DNA of 64,000 nt from Streptomyces leeuwenhoekii (GCF_001013905.1 NZ_LN831790.1:1054001-1118000), one strand, 5' to 3'; positions 26,316-35,790 are shown, numbered from the stretch's first letter. Program-made: numbers and translations. Notes: generated by a model not told the origin, from the sequence alone.

Positions 26316-26835
26316 CCAGCAGTCAGGCAGACGCGAGGCCCGTGCCTTTGACCGAGCGAGACAGGCACCAGGAAATCCGTCCTCGCACATTGCCACCATG
26401 AACAGCGACCTCACCTTCGGTCAGCTGTTCATTCGGTGCTCCGCGTTAGGCGACAGCGCGCGTCCTCGTGCAGACGAGGTGCCGATCCTCGGGCCCCCAA
26501 CTCCCCCACAGGTAGGCGATCATGAACTCCACGGCTGCCGCTCAAAAGTGAGCATTGACCTAGAGACGCCATAGCTACGATAAAAATAGCGGGCGTCAGT
26601 ACCACGAATCGCCTGCCACACGAGCACCGGTGTGCACAGGGGGAACGGGGGTCACAGTGGGGTGGTATCCAGTGCGCGGTCATACCGGCGGTGACGTCCG
26701 CCGGGGCCGACGGCCATGCGGGGACGTCTCTGCCCACCGTCCTTACCGGGCAGGCGCACCTGGACACACGCGGCACACGCTTGCCGTGTACTCCGAACCC
26801 GTCTCCCTCGACCGGTCGCGGTGGAGCTCAGCGCC
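26316..26835. other. Gene-free 520-bp left border of the biosynthetic cluster
   Basis: Between the hydrolase block and the first deoxysugar gene. Local AT content rises around 26540-26600. Overlapping frames on both strands lack recognisable domains. A candidate promoter is listed separately; I see no mobile-element end here. Confidence 0.5.
26555..26584 (+). promoter_or_regulatory. Candidate sigma-70-type promoter for the deoxysugar operon
   Basis: TTGACC at 26555-26560 is followed by an AT-rich stretch containing TACGAT (26576-26581, 15-bp spacing) or GATAAA (26579-26584, 18-bp spacing). It faces the deoxysugar genes 250 bp downstream and is the only such pair in the 520-bp gap. Spacing to either -10 is off the ideal, so this is tentative. 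Confidence 0.3.
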
Positions 26836-27825
26836 GTGACGGCCCGTGGCGCAGCCCACGCCGGGCGGGTCGTCACCGTTCTCGGCGCCTCCGGATTCGT
26901 CGGCTCCGCGGTGCTGGCCGCCCTGGCCCCGCGTCCTTACCGCGTGCGGGCGGTGGCCCGCAGGCCGAGCGCCGTACCGCGCGGATCCGCCGCGGTCGAG
27001 GTGTGCCGGGCCGACCTGGCGTCCGGTGCGGTCGCCGGGGCGGTGGCGGGTTCCGACGTGGTGGTCTGCCTCGTGACCCACAGCGGCGGGTGGCGGGCGG
27101 CCGAGAGCGACCCGGAGAGCGAGCGGGTGAACGTCGGGATCATGCGGGAACTCCTCGGGGTCCTGCGCGCGGAACGCTCCGCGGGCCCGCCCCCGCTGGT
27201 CGTCTACGCCGGCGCCGCCTCGCAGGTGGGGGTGCCGCCGCGGGACGTGATCGACGGCACCGAACGGGACCGGCCCGCCACGGAGTACGACCGGCAGAAG
27301 CTCGCCGCCGAGGAGCTCCTGATGGCCGCCAGCGCCGAGGGAGTGGTGCGGGGTGTGAGCCTGCGCCTGCCGACGGTTTTCGGTGAGGCCTACGCGCCGT
27401 GGGCGAGGGACCGGGGCGTGGTGTCGGCGATGATCCGGCGCGCGCTCACCGGCGAGCCGCTCACCATGTGGCACGACGGCACCGTCAAGCGTGACCTGGT
27501 GCACGTGTCGGACGTGGCGGACGCCTTCCTGGCCGCGGTCGACCGGCCCGAGCAACTCGTCGGGCGGCACTGGCTCCTGGGTGCGGGGCGGGGCGACCGG
27601 CTCGGGGACGTGTTCCGGGCCGTGTCACGGATCGTCGCCGAGCGCACCGGGCGGCAGCCGGTTCCCGTGGTGTCCGTCGAGCCGCCCGCGCACGCCCCCG
27701 CCACCGACTTCGCCGACGTGACCATCGACTCGTCCCTCTTCCGGGCGGCCACCGGCTGGTCCCCCCGGATTGCGCTGCACGAGGCACTGGACCGCACGGT
27801 CGCCGCCATGGCGGAAGAGTTCTGA
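26836..27825 (+). CDS. NDP-4-keto-6-deoxyhexose 4-ketoreductase (EryBIV-like)
   Basis: I prefer GTG 26836 (GGTGGAG nine bases upstream) over GTG 26821; both give the same domain. The protein starts with the Rossmann motif '[18 protein letters not shown]' and has Tyr151/Lys155 of the extended-SDR YxxxK ('TEYDRQK'). Segments '[14 protein letters not shown]', 'ERGVV'-like '[18 protein letters not shown]', '[18 protein letters not shown]' and '[20 protein letters not shown]' closely follow EryBIV/4-ketoreductases that set the C-4 hydroxyl of TDP-deoxyhexoses. It is the first gene of a deoxysugar operon followed by the aminotransferase 43 bp later. Confidence 0.82.
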   Translation: MTARGAAHAGRVVTVLGASGFVGSAVLAALAPRPYRVRAVARRPSAVPRGSAAVEVCRADLASGAVAGAVAGSDVVVCLVTHSGGWRAAESDPESERVNVGIMRELLGVLRAERSAGPPPLVVYAGAASQVGVPPRDVIDGTERDRPATEYDRQKLAAEELLMAASAEGVVRGVSLRLPTVFGEAYAPWARDRGVVSAMIRRALTGEPLTMWHDGTVKRDLVHVSDVADAFLAAVDRPEQLVGRHWLLGAGRGDRLGDVFRAVSRIVAERTGRQPVPVVSVEPPAHAPATDFADVTIDSSLFRAATGWSPRIALHEALDRTVAAMAEEF

Positions 27826-27868
27826 GGGTTTCTGTCGCCACCATCGCACGCGAAGGGACGGACCGCGG

Positions 27869-28978
27869 ATGACGACCCGCGTATGGGACTACCTGCCGGA
27901 ATACGAGACCGAGCGCGAGGACATCCTCGACGCCGTCGACACGGTGTTCCGATCCGGCAGACTGGTGTTCGGCGAGAGCATGCGGGGCTTCGAGCGGGAA
28001 TTCGCGGCCTGGCACGGCGTACGGCACTGCGTCGGCGTCGACAACGGCACGAACGCCATCAAACTGGCTCTCCAGGCCCTGGGCGTGAGGCCCGGGGACG
28101 AGGTCGTCACCGTGTCCAACACGGCGGCCCCCACGGTGGTGGCCATCGACGCGGTGGGGGCCACCCCCGTGTTCGTCGACGTCCACGCCGACAGCTACCT
28201 CATGGACACCGGCCAGGTGGAGGCCGCGGTCACCGACCGCACCCGCTGTCTGCTGCCCGTCCACCTGTACGGGCAGTGCGTCGACATGGCCCCGCTGGAG
28301 CGGATCGCCGCACGTCACGGGCTGGCCCTGCTGGAGGACTGCGCCCAGGCGCACGGTGCCCGGCACCGCGGCCGGCAGGCCGGGGCCATCGGGGACGCGG
28401 CGGCGTACTCCTTCTACCCGACGAAGGTGCTGGGCGCCTACGGGGACGCCGGGGCCGTGCTGACCTCGGACGACGAGGTGGCCCGGAAGCTGGGGCGGCT
28501 GCGCTACTACGGCATGGAGGACCGCTACTACGTCGTTGAGACCCCCGGGCACAACGCGCGGCTCGACGAGGTGCAGGCGGAGATCCTGCGCCGCAGGCTC
28601 CGGCGGCTCGACTCCTATGTCGACGCCCGCCGGGCCGTCGCCCGCCGCTACGCCGAGGGCCTGGCGGACACCGGCCTCGTGCTGCCGCGTACGGTCGAGG
28701 GGAACGACCACGTGTACTACCTCTACGTGGTGCGCCATCCGCAGCGCGACCGCATCCTCAAGGAGCTCAGGGTCCGCGACATCGAGCTCAACATCAGCTA
28801 TCCATGGCCGGTCCACACCATGGACGGGTTCTCCCACCTGGGGTACGGCAGGGGTTCCCTCCCGGTGACCGAGAGGCTCGCGGACGAGATCTTCTCCCTG
28901 CCGATGTACCCCTCCCTTCCCCGTGACCGGCAAGAGGCGGTGATAGACGCCCTGCGCGACGTCCTGGCCCGGCTCTAG
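27869..28978 (+). CDS. NDP-3-keto-6-deoxyhexose 3-aminotransferase (FdtB/QdtB-like, DegT/DnrJ/EryC1/StrS family)
   Basis: ATG 27869 follows GGGACGGA. The 369-residue protein is a type I PLP sugar aminotransferase: '[18 protein letters not shown]' binds phosphate, '[11 protein letters not shown]' holds the PLP Asp, and Lys186 in '[17 protein letters not shown]' is the Schiff-base lysine. Ending '[19 protein letters not shown]' fits the FdtB/QdtB branch, which aminates C-3 of dTDP-3-keto-6-deoxyhexoses. With the flanking 4-ketoreductase and epimerase it points to a 3-amino-(2),3,6-trideoxy-type sugar. The enzymes making the 3-keto precursor are not in the window. Confidence 0.87.
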   Translation: MTTRVWDYLPEYETEREDILDAVDTVFRSGRLVFGESMRGFEREFAAWHGVRHCVGVDNGTNAIKLALQALGVRPGDEVVTVSNTAAPTVVAIDAVGATPVFVDVHADSYLMDTGQVEAAVTDRTRCLLPVHLYGQCVDMAPLERIAARHGLALLEDCAQAHGARHRGRQAGAIGDAAAYSFYPTKVLGAYGDAGAVLTSDDEVARKLGRLRYYGMEDRYYVVETPGHNARLDEVQAEILRRRLRRLDSYVDARRAVARRYAEGLADTGLVLPRTVEGNDHVYYLYVVRHPQRDRILKELRVRDIELNISYPWPVHTMDGFSHLGYGRGSLPVTERLADEIFSLPMYPSLPRDRQEAVIDALRDVLARL

Positions 28979-29020
28979 AAGCCCGCGGTCACGAGTCCTC
29001 CTTCCCACACCGGAGTTGGC

Positions 29021-29650
29021 ATGAGATCACGAAGACTCGCCGTCGACGGCGCTTTCGAGTTCACCCCGTGCGTCTTCCCCGACGAGCGCGGTCTCTTCGT
29101 CTCCCCGTTCCAGGAGGCAGCCTTCATCGAGGCGACCGGAAGCCCCCTGTTCCCTGTGGCACAGACCAATCACAGCAGGTCCCGGCGGGGCGTGGTGCGG
29201 GGCGTGCACTTCACCGCGACGCCGCCCGGCACGGCCAAGTACGTGTACTGCGCGCGGGGTGAGGCGCTCGACATCGTGGTGGACATCAGGGTCGGTTCGC
29301 CGACGTACGGGCGGTGGGACGCGGTCCTGCTGGACCAGCGGCACTTCCGCTCCGTCTACCTGCCCGTGGGGGTGGGGCACGCCTTCGTCGCCCTGCGGGA
29401 CGACACCGTGGTGTCCTACATGCTCTCCCGGGCGTACGTGCCCGAGCACGAACTGGCCATCTCGGCTCTGGACCCGGCGCTGGGGCTGCCTGTCCCGGCC
29501 GATACGGAGCCGATCCAGTCCGACCGGGACCGTGCCGCCCCCACGCTCGCCGAAGCCGAGGCCCAAGGGCTGCTTCCGGACTACGCGACGTGCAGCGGCA
29601 TCGAACACACCACAGCGGCCGCCTCGACCGGGGGCCGCAGGGAACCGTGA
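29021..29650 (+). CDS. dTDP-4-keto-6-deoxyhexose 3,5- (or 5-) epimerase, RmlC-like
   Basis: A 209-residue cupin starting at ATG 29021. RmlC catalytic residues are in place: His63 ('VVRGVHFTATPPG'), Lys73 ('TAKYVYCARGEALDIVVD', quoted in part) and Tyr133 ('VVSYMLSRAYVPE'). It inverts C-5 (and possibly C-3) of the 4-keto sugar, converting a D- to an L-configured intermediate. It resembles antibiotic-pathway epimerases such as EryBVII. The ~35-residue C-terminal tail is low complexity. It is the third gene of the deoxysugar operon; together they predict an L-aminodeoxysugar, as inference. Confidence 0.85.
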   Translation: MRSRRLAVDGAFEFTPCVFPDERGLFVSPFQEAAFIEATGSPLFPVAQTNHSRSRRGVVRGVHFTATPPGTAKYVYCARGEALDIVVDIRVGSPTYGRWDAVLLDQRHFRSVYLPVGVGHAFVALRDDTVVSYMLSRAYVPEHELAISALDPALGLPVPADTEPIQSDRDRAAPTLAEAEAQGLLPDYATCSGIEHTTAAASTGGRREP

Positions 29651-29853
29651 CGGTTCGCATCACTCCGGCCGGGTCCTTTCCGAACCGGCCGTGCAAGAAC
29701 CGGCTGGAGAATCCCGGCCGGCTTGGCAGTCACTGGCCGTGACCGAATTCAAGGAAGGGGGAGGGGGGGTGAGCTTCAGGCGTTGGAACGGGGACCGGCA
29801 CTCGGACGGACTGGTCGCGCACGTCGCTTGGGCACACCTCCCCTTACGTTCGC

Positions 29854-30555
29854 ATGGTCCAATCGTCATATCTCATGGATGCGAGGAAGTTCACCGAGCG
29901 GATCGCCTACCGGATCCGTCAGGACGAGCACGACCTACAGGGTGTCACAGTGCTGCGGGGAGAGCACGTGTACAACTGCGCGGAGACCGATCGCAACGTC
30001 TACTTCGTCAAGTCGGGGCAGGTCAAAACGGTCATGGTCACCGCGAGCGGGAAGCGATGTCTGCTCGACCTCTACCTTCCGGGACACATCTTCGGTGAAC
30101 TCTGCCTGACCAGCACGCGTCGCACCGACACGGCCGTGGCCATGACCGACACGGAACTCGTCCGCATATCCCATCGGAGGCTGCTGAGGATCCTGGACCG
30201 CGAGGGGCTGCTGGAGAACTTCACCGCCCATCTGACCGACCGTCTCGCCGAACAGCAGCGGATCATCGCCGATCTGGTCACCATGGAGAGCGAGATGCGC
30301 CTGGCAGCCAGGCTGCTCCAGCTCTCGCACCGGTTCGGCCAGCGGTGCGACCGGGGCATGGTGATATCCGCCCGGCTCACCCAGGAGGAACTGGCCGAGA
30401 TGGTCGGCACGACGCGGTCCCGGGTGGGCTACTTCCTCAAGAGCTTCCGGGAGGCCGGCCTCCTGGAGTCCAGCCGGGGATCGATCATCATCAACCAGCC
30501 GAACCTGGCCAGTTACGTCGGGGAGCGCCTGGCCCTGAGCGGCGGACTGGTCTGA
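29854..30555 (+). CDS. Crp/Fnr-family transcriptional regulator (LnmO-like candidate pathway regulator)
   Basis: ATG 29854 gives 233 residues (an alternative ATG lies seven codons later). Residues ~25-125 form a cyclic-nucleotide-binding-like beta-roll ('NVYFVKSGQVKTVMV', 'LYLPGHIFGELCLTS', 'RRTDTAVAMTDTELVRI'), and ~170-225 a winged helix ('RLTQEELAEMVGTTRSRVGYFL', quoted in part; 'FREAGLLESSRGSIII'). The leinamycin cluster is controlled by a Crp/Fnr-type activator, LnmO, so this is the best candidate for the pathway switch. The effector, if any, is unknown. The 200-bp upstream gap should hold its promoter. Confidence 0.85.
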   Translation: MVQSSYLMDARKFTERIAYRIRQDEHDLQGVTVLRGEHVYNCAETDRNVYFVKSGQVKTVMVTASGKRCLLDLYLPGHIFGELCLTSTRRTDTAVAMTDTELVRISHRRLLRILDREGLLENFTAHLTDRLAEQQRIIADLVTMESEMRLAARLLQLSHRFGQRCDRGMVISARLTQEELAEMVGTTRSRVGYFLKSFREAGLLESSRGSIIINQPNLASYVGERLALSGGLV

Positions 30556-30563
30556 CCCGGAAC

Positions 30564-30589
30564 GTGAAGCGCCCGACCGGGCGCTTCAC
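30564..30589. terminator. Bidirectional hairpin terminator between regulator and ABC operon
   Basis: An 11-bp perfect stem (gtgaagcgccc / gggcgcttcac) with a four-base loop lies in the 46-bp gap between two convergent genes, eight bases after the regulator's stop codon. There is no U-tract, as is common in Streptomyces. Confidence 0.75.
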
Positions 30590-30601
30590 GCCGATGTGCC
30601 G

Positions 30602-33055
30602 TCACACGCTCGTGGCCGGCCTGTCCGTTCCCGTGTGCACCAGCAGGCCCTCCGCGACCTCGGCCGTCGGGCCGCCCATCCGGTCCACCACCATCCGGTC
30701 GTGCGTGACGACCACCAGGGCGGTCCCCAGCTCGCGGCACACCTCGTCCAGCAGGTCGAGGACCATCAGCGCGGTGCTGCGGTCCAGGGCGCTGGTGACC
30801 TCGTCGCACAGCAGCACGTCCGGTCGCGCGGCCAGGGCTCGTGCCAGGGCCACCCGCTGCCGCTCCCCGCCGGAGAGCGCCGCGGGACGGCGCGCCGCGT
30901 GCTCGGGGGTGAGGCCCACCCGGGCCAGCAGCGCCTGCGTCTCCCGTTCGACCACCTCGTCGGGGACCGGGCCGAACTGCCGCAGCGGGCGGCCGACGAT
31001 CCGCTGGACGCTGTGCCGCGGGTTGAGCGAGTCGTACGGGTTCTGAGGCACCAGCTGCAACCGTCTGAGCTGGTCCTGCTCCCGCCGGGCGAGCGCCGGT
31101 GCCAGCGGCTCGCCCTCCAGCAGCACCCTGCCCCCGACGGGCTCCACCAGGCCGGTGATCGCGCGCAGCAGCGTGCTCTTGCCGCTGCCGGAGGGCCCGA
31201 TGACGCAGAGCCGGCCACTCGGGGGCACCACCAGCGACACGTCCGACAGCACGCGTCCCGATCTGCCCCGGTCCACGGTCAGGCCCTCGACACGCAGCAG
31301 ATCGCCGCCGGCAACGGACTCCTGCGAGGGGCCGGCTCCGTCCCGTGGCCGGGGCGGGGTGAGCGGCGTGTCCTCCCCACCCTGCCCGGGCACATGGCTC
31401 CGCAGGAGCTCCGCGGAGCCGGATTCCACCACCCGTCCCTCGCTCATCACCACGACGGTGTCGGCCACTTCGGCGACCGCGGCGAGGTCGTGGGAGATCA
31501 GCAGCACCGCGGCGGACGCGTCGCGGCACAGCGCCACGACCTCGTCGAGCAGGCGCGCGGTGTTCTCCGGGTCGAGGGCGCTGGTCGGCTCGTCCAGCAC
31601 CAGCAGTTCCGGATCGCGGGCCAGAGCGGCCGCGATGGCCAGCCGCTGCCGCTGTCCTCCGGACAACTGGTGGGGGCGGCGGGACAGGAACGCCGTGTCC
31701 GACGGCAGCGACAGCCGGCGCAGTACGGCCTCAGCCTTCGCCCGCCGTGCCGCGGCGGGGATGCCCAGGAGGCGCAGTTGCTCGTCCAGCAGGGTCCCGA
31801 CGCGCAGGTGCATGGGCAAGGACGTGCGGGGGTCCTGGGCGACGTACGCCACCGACCGGGCGCGCAGCGCGCGCAGCGCCTCCCCGGACAGGCCACCGAT
31901 GTCCGTTCCGAGCAGCCGGACGGTGCCGGACTCCTTCTCCAGCCCGGGGGCGGTGTGCCCGAGCAGGGCCAGCGCGGTGCTGGTCTTACCGCTCCCCGAG
32001 TCCCCGATCAGCGCCACCACCGCACCCCGCGGCACGGACAGGTCCACGTCGCGGACCACAGGGCGGCCGGTCTCGGTGACCGTCAGGCTCAGTCCGCGCG
32101 CCACGGCGGCCGGGCCGTCCTCGCGGACGCCGGCCGGCTCGCGGCCCCGGTCCTGCCCGGTCCTCCTCCGCCGCACGGCGGCCTTGCTCCGCACCGCGCC
32201 GCGCACGGCGGAGAGGGGGCCGAACCCGTCGACCATGAGACCCGCGGTCAGCAGCAGCGCCAGCAGCATCGCGCTGGGCGCGAGCACCGCGAGCGGCTGG
32301 AGCGCGAGTCCGCCGCGGTTCTCCAGGATCATCAGCCCCCAGTCGGGCGTGGGGGGCTGAGCCCCGAGGCCCAGGAATCCCGCGGTCGCCACGGCGTACG
32401 CCGCCCCGACGAACCGCACGCCGGCATCGGCGCCCAGGGTGACGGCGAGGTTGGGGAGCACTTCGCGGAACAGCACGGAGCGGGTCGTCTCCCCGCGTGC
32501 GACGGCCACCTCGACATAGTCGTGGGCGAGTGCCTGGACGGTGGACGCCCTGACGATCCGGGCGATGTCCGGCAGCATCACCGCCACCACCGAAATCGCC
32601 ACCCCGAAGACCCCCGGCCCTGTCCCCGTGGTGATCACCGCGATGAGCACCAGCGGCGGCAGGCCCAGAAGCACGTCGGCCAGCCGCATCACCAGGGTCT
32701 CCGCCCATCCGCCCCGGTAGGCGGCGAGCATGCCCGCCGCGGTGCCCAGCGCGTAGGCGGCCAGCAGCACGGCGAGCGTGACCAGGACGAGCACCCGGCC
32801 TCCCGCGAGGACCCTGCTCAGCACGTCCGCGCCCAGGTGATCGGTGCCCAGCAGGTGGTCGCCGCTTACCGGCGCGTACGGTATGCCCGCGCCGGTGAGC
32901 GGATCGTGCGGGGCGAGCCACGGGCCGCACAGGGCCAGCAGCACCAGAAGGCCGAACAGCACGGCCGCGACGGGCTTCCTGCGGGCCGGCCGCCCGGGCG
33001 CGGCAACCCGGGGGGAACCGGCGGATCCGCCGGGAGAGGAGTGTGTCGCGGTCAT
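30602..33055 (-). CDS. Fused peptide/nickel ABC transporter: DppC permease + DppD and DppF ATPases
   Basis: I start at ATG 33055, which overlaps the upstream permease stop (ATGA). The 817-residue chain has three parts: a DppC-like permease (residues ~25-290, 'HDPLTGAGIPYAPVSGDHLLG', 'LGADVLSRVLAGGR', EAA loop 'VAVARGETTRSVLFREVLPN' region); a first ATPase (~320-560; Walker A 'GDSGSGKTS', signature 'LSGGQRQRLAIAAALA', 'LLVLDEPTSALD'); and a second ATPase (~585-800; 'GPSGSGKST', 'LSGGERQRVALARALA', 'VLLCDEVTSALD'). These are normally three proteins. With the DppB- and DppA-like genes it completes an importer for oligopeptides or metal chelates. Confidence 0.9.
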   Translation of the reverse strand: MTATHSSPGGSAGSPRVAAPGRPARRKPVAAVLFGLLVLLALCGPWLAPHDPLTGAGIPYAPVSGDHLLGTDHLGADVLSRVLAGGRVLVLVTLAVLLAAYALGTAAGMLAAYRGGWAETLVMRLADVLLGLPPLVLIAVITTGTGPGVFGVAISVVAVMLPDIARIVRASTVQALAHDYVEVAVARGETTRSVLFREVLPNLAVTLGADAGVRFVGAAYAVATAGFLGLGAQPPTPDWGLMILENRGGLALQPLAVLAPSAMLLALLLTAGLMVDGFGPLSAVRGAVRSKAAVRRRRTGQDRGREPAGVREDGPAAVARGLSLTVTETGRPVVRDVDLSVPRGAVVALIGDSGSGKTSTALALLGHTAPGLEKESGTVRLLGTDIGGLSGEALRALRARSVAYVAQDPRTSLPMHLRVGTLLDEQLRLLGIPAAARRAKAEAVLRRLSLPSDTAFLSRRPHQLSGGQRQRLAIAAALARDPELLVLDEPTSALDPENTARLLDEVVALCRDASAAVLLISHDLAAVAEVADTVVVMSEGRVVESGSAELLRSHVPGQGGEDTPLTPPRPRDGAGPSQESVAGGDLLRVEGLTVDRGRSGRVLSDVSLVVPPSGRLCVIGPSGSGKSTLLRAITGLVEPVGGRVLLEGEPLAPALARREQDQLRRLQLVPQNPYDSLNPRHSVQRIVGRPLRQFGPVPDEVVERETQALLARVGLTPEHAARRPAALSGGERQRVALARALAARPDVLLCDEVTSALDRSTALMVLDLLDEVCRELGTALVVVTHDRMVVDRMGGPTAEVAEGLLVHTGTDRPATSV

Positions 33056-34053
33056 CGCGGAAGCCTCCGCAGGGGGTCGACGAGAACACCGAGGAGATCG
33101 CCCGCCAGGTTCACCAGTACGGTCAGTGCGGCCACCAGCAGGCCGACCGCCTGCACCGTGGGAACGTCCCGTCCCACGGACGCCTGGACGAGCACGGAGG
33201 CCAGCCCCGGGAAGCCGAAGAGGGTCTCGGCGACGAGGGCGCTGCCCACCAGCAGCGCCGTGTAGCGCGCCAGGAGCGGGATGACGGGCGGGATGGCGGC
33301 GGGCAGGATGTACTTCCGTACGACCCGGCGCTCGGGCACGCCGTTGAGGCGGGCGGTCACCACGGCGTCGCTCGTCGCGCTCTGCGCCACCCCGGCGCGT
33401 ACCAGCCGTGTGTTGTGGGCGATGCAGCCGACCAGCAGCGTGATCACGGGCAGGACGAGTATCTCCGGATTGCTGAGCACTCCCTGCCCGGGGCCGATCA
33501 CCGACACAGCCGGCAGCCAGTCCAGCTGGACGGCGAAGACCAGGACGAGCACCGATCCGGTCACGAACTCGGGGATCGAGACCAGCGTCAGCGTGCTCAG
33601 TGAGATGCCCCGGTCGGCCGCGCCGCTCGCCCGCAGGCCCGCCCAGACGCCGAGACCGACCGCGAGCGGGACGAGGAGGGCCAGGGTGATCCCAGCCAGC
33701 ACCAGGGAGTTGACGGAGCGTGAGAACACCAGATCCGCCACGGAGCCGCCGGAGACGTAAGACGTGCCCAGGTCCCCCCGGAGGGCGCTGCCCAGCCAGT
33801 CGGCGTACTGCACCACCGCGGGCCGGTCCAGGCCCAGCTCCGCACGGCGCGCGGCGACCGCCTCCGGGGTGGCCTCCGACCCCAGGGAGGCGGTCGCCGC
33901 GTCGCCGGTCGCGAGCTCGGTGGCTATGAAGACGATCGCGGAGACGGCGCCCAGCACGACGACGCCCAGGACCAACCTCCGGCCCACGAAGCGCCACAGG
34001 GGGCCCCACCCCGCGGAGGTCTGCTCCGCGTGGGGGTGCGCTGCGGTCTTCAT
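33052..34053 (-). CDS. ABC transporter permease, DppB-like
   Basis: A 333-residue membrane protein with an N-terminal helix ('LVLGVVVLGAVSAIVFIA'), the BPD_transp_1 core and about six helices in all. Family features are 'AELGLDRPAVVQYADWL', 'LTLVSIPEFVTGSVLVLVF', and the EAA coupling loop 'TARLNGVPERRVVRKYILP'. It starts at ATG 34053 overlapping the binding-protein stop (ATGA) and its own stop overlaps the fused permease/ATPase, so the three are a coupled operon. Confidence 0.9.
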   Translation of the reverse strand: MKTAAHPHAEQTSAGWGPLWRFVGRRLVLGVVVLGAVSAIVFIATELATGDAATASLGSEATPEAVAARRAELGLDRPAVVQYADWLGSALRGDLGTSYVSGGSVADLVFSRSVNSLVLAGITLALLVPLAVGLGVWAGLRASGAADRGISLSTLTLVSIPEFVTGSVLVLVFAVQLDWLPAVSVIGPGQGVLSNPEILVLPVITLLVGCIAHNTRLVRAGVAQSATSDAVVTARLNGVPERRVVRKYILPAAIPPVIPLLARYTALLVGSALVAETLFGFPGLASVLVQASVGRDVPTVQAVGLLVAALTVLVNLAGDLLGVLVDPLRRLPR

Positions 34054-35642
34054 GCCAGATACGCGTCTCGGAAGCTGGGGAAGGTCGGGTAGCCGAGCGA
34101 CTTGACGTCGTGCACCTTGGGCGTCGCCGCGGCCAGCACCGGCGCCTTCGCCCAGACCATGTCGCCGCCCTCGTCGTAGAGGTAGTGCTGGATGTCGCTC
34201 AGCGAGCTCCTGCGCTGCTCGTCGGTGACGGCGGAGCGCACCCGGTCCACCAGGGAGTCGATCTTGCCGCCGGCGAGGCCCGTGAACGGCAGCAGCGCTT
34301 CGCTGCCGTAGAAGAAGAGCACGTCCAGGGGCAGCGGCCGGGGCTTGCGGTTCGCCGACTGGAAGTGGGCGCCGATGAAGACCTTCGGGTCCGCGAAGAA
34401 GTCACCCGCCGGCACCTTGTCGAGCTTGATCTTCACACCGGCCTTCTTGACCTGGTCGGCGAGGACCACCGCGCCCTCGGTGAGGCCGTACTCGTAGTCG
34501 CTGGTGCGGATGGTCAGCGAGAGGTCCTCCGCACCCGCGTCCTTGAGCAGCTTCTTCGCCCGCTCCGGGTCGTACTCCCGCTGGGGCAGGTCCTCCGCGT
34601 AGTACGGCAGGTGCTTGCCGAACAGGTCGTTGCCGAGCTCACCGAAGCCGAGCGTGACCCTCTTGACCATCTCCTCGCGGTCCACGGCGTACTTGAGCGC
34701 CTCCACCACGCGCGCGTCCTTGAAGGGGGCCTGGTTGCGCTTCAGCATCGCCCCGAAGTTGGGCCACTCCCACTTGGGCGGGGTGAGGAGCTGGATCTGC
34801 CCGTTCTGGCGCTCGGCGCGGCCGGCCACCAGGGAGATGCTCGCCGCGTAGTCGACCTGCCCAGCCTTCAGGGCGTTGAGGCGGGCCTCACCGTCGGCGA
34901 TGGACAGCAGCTCCAGCTCGTCCAGGAAGGGGCCCTTGTCACTCCAGTAGTCCGGGTTCCGCTTGAGCAGTGCGCCCTGCCCGACGCGGTGGTTCTCCAG
35001 CAGGAACGGGCCACTGCCCGGCGCCTTCTCGAAGTTCTTGGTGTCCTCGGGGAACACGAAGACGCCCTGGGTGAAGACGAGGTCCAGGAACCCGTGGGGC
35101 CGCTTCATCGGGAGCACCGCGGTACGGCTGTCCTTGCGCCGGGCATTGGCGATGTCCACGTCGACCAGCAGCGGGGCCGTGTTGGCCTGCTGCTTGATCT
35201 GGGTGCTCAGGGTGTACAGCACGTCGTCGATGCCCAGCTTGCGGCCGTTGCTGAAGCGCACCCCATCGCGCACCCGGATCGTCCACTCGGTTCCGTCGGT
35301 GTTGGGCTCGATGCTCTCGGCGAGCTGCATCTGCACACCGCCGTCGGGTCCGATCACGCACAGCTCGTCGTAGACGACGCGTGCCCTCACGTAGTCGATC
35401 GGGGTGTTGGCCGCCTTGATGACGTCGGCCGTCTCGTTGCTGCCGCCGATGAAGGCGGCACGCAGCCTGCCTCCGCGCTTGGGGCCGGAGCTGCCGCCCT
35501 TGCCGTCGCCGCCCGCCCCCATGGACCCGTCGCCGTCGTCGCTGCAGCCGGCGAGCGCTCCCACCATCGCGGTGCCGGCGGTGATTCCCGCGGCCGTCCG
35601 CAGAAGCGTTCTCCTCGCCACCGCGCGCTCTGACTCGGTCAT
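34050..35642 (-). CDS. ABC transporter substrate-binding lipoprotein, family 5 (DppA/OppA-like)
   Basis: A 530-residue extracellular solute-binding protein. The N-terminus has twin arginine (RRTLLRTAAG) and a lipobox 'GALAGC' at about residue 33, so it is a Tat-exported lipoprotein. The body follows SBP_bac_5: 'LAESIEPNTDGTEWTIRVRDG', 'FSNGRKLGIDDVLYTL', 'YAEDLPQREYDPERAKKLL'. Such proteins bind peptides, nickel-chelates or, in antibiotic clusters, sometimes the product or its precursors. First gene of the transporter operon; a divergent promoter region of 148 bp separates it from the PIG-L gene. Confidence 0.9.
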   Translation of the reverse strand: MTESERAVARRTLLRTAAGITAGTAMVGALAGCSDDGDGSMGAGGDGKGGSSGPKRGGRLRAAFIGGSNETADVIKAANTPIDYVRARVVYDELCVIGPDGGVQMQLAESIEPNTDGTEWTIRVRDGVRFSNGRKLGIDDVLYTLSTQIKQQANTAPLLVDVDIANARRKDSRTAVLPMKRPHGFLDLVFTQGVFVFPEDTKNFEKAPGSGPFLLENHRVGQGALLKRNPDYWSDKGPFLDELELLSIADGEARLNALKAGQVDYAASISLVAGRAERQNGQIQLLTPPKWEWPNFGAMLKRNQAPFKDARVVEALKYAVDREEMVKRVTLGFGELGNDLFGKHLPYYAEDLPQREYDPERAKKLLKDAGAEDLSLTIRTSDYEYGLTEGAVVLADQVKKAGVKIKLDKVPAGDFFADPKVFIGAHFQSANRKPRPLPLDVLFFYGSEALLPFTGLAGGKIDSLVDRVRSAVTDEQRRSSLSDIQHYLYDEGGDMVWAKAPVLAAATPKVHDVKSLGYPTFPSFRDAYLA

Positions 35643-35790
35643 GGTTCCTCCTCACCTGCCATGCCTGGCGCGGGGAACCTACGCAGTGGCGCGTCCACCT
35701 CTCTGCGCATCATTGAGCATCCCGGGGATTTTCCGTCAATCGCTCACTTGAGAGCAGACGCCGCCCGCCCCGGGTGCCAGGGTCGCCCCC
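35643..35790. promoter_or_regulatory. Divergent promoter region, ABC operon / PIG-L operon
   Basis: 148 bp between two divergent starts. It contains an AT-richer patch at 35708-35755 and an inverted repeat TCAA-N8-TTGA at 35736-35751, partly overlapped by a second ttgagc/gctca pair from 35714. Such a dyad could bind a dimeric regulator, for example the nearby Crp/Fnr protein, but it does not match the usual Crp or Fnr consensus. Confidence 0.4.

Noticed and set aside
30602..34009. A single 1135-residue ABC protein starting at 34009
   Set aside because: The first ~318 residues are the out-of-frame shadow of the DppB-like permease (33052-34053). The real fused protein starts at 33055.
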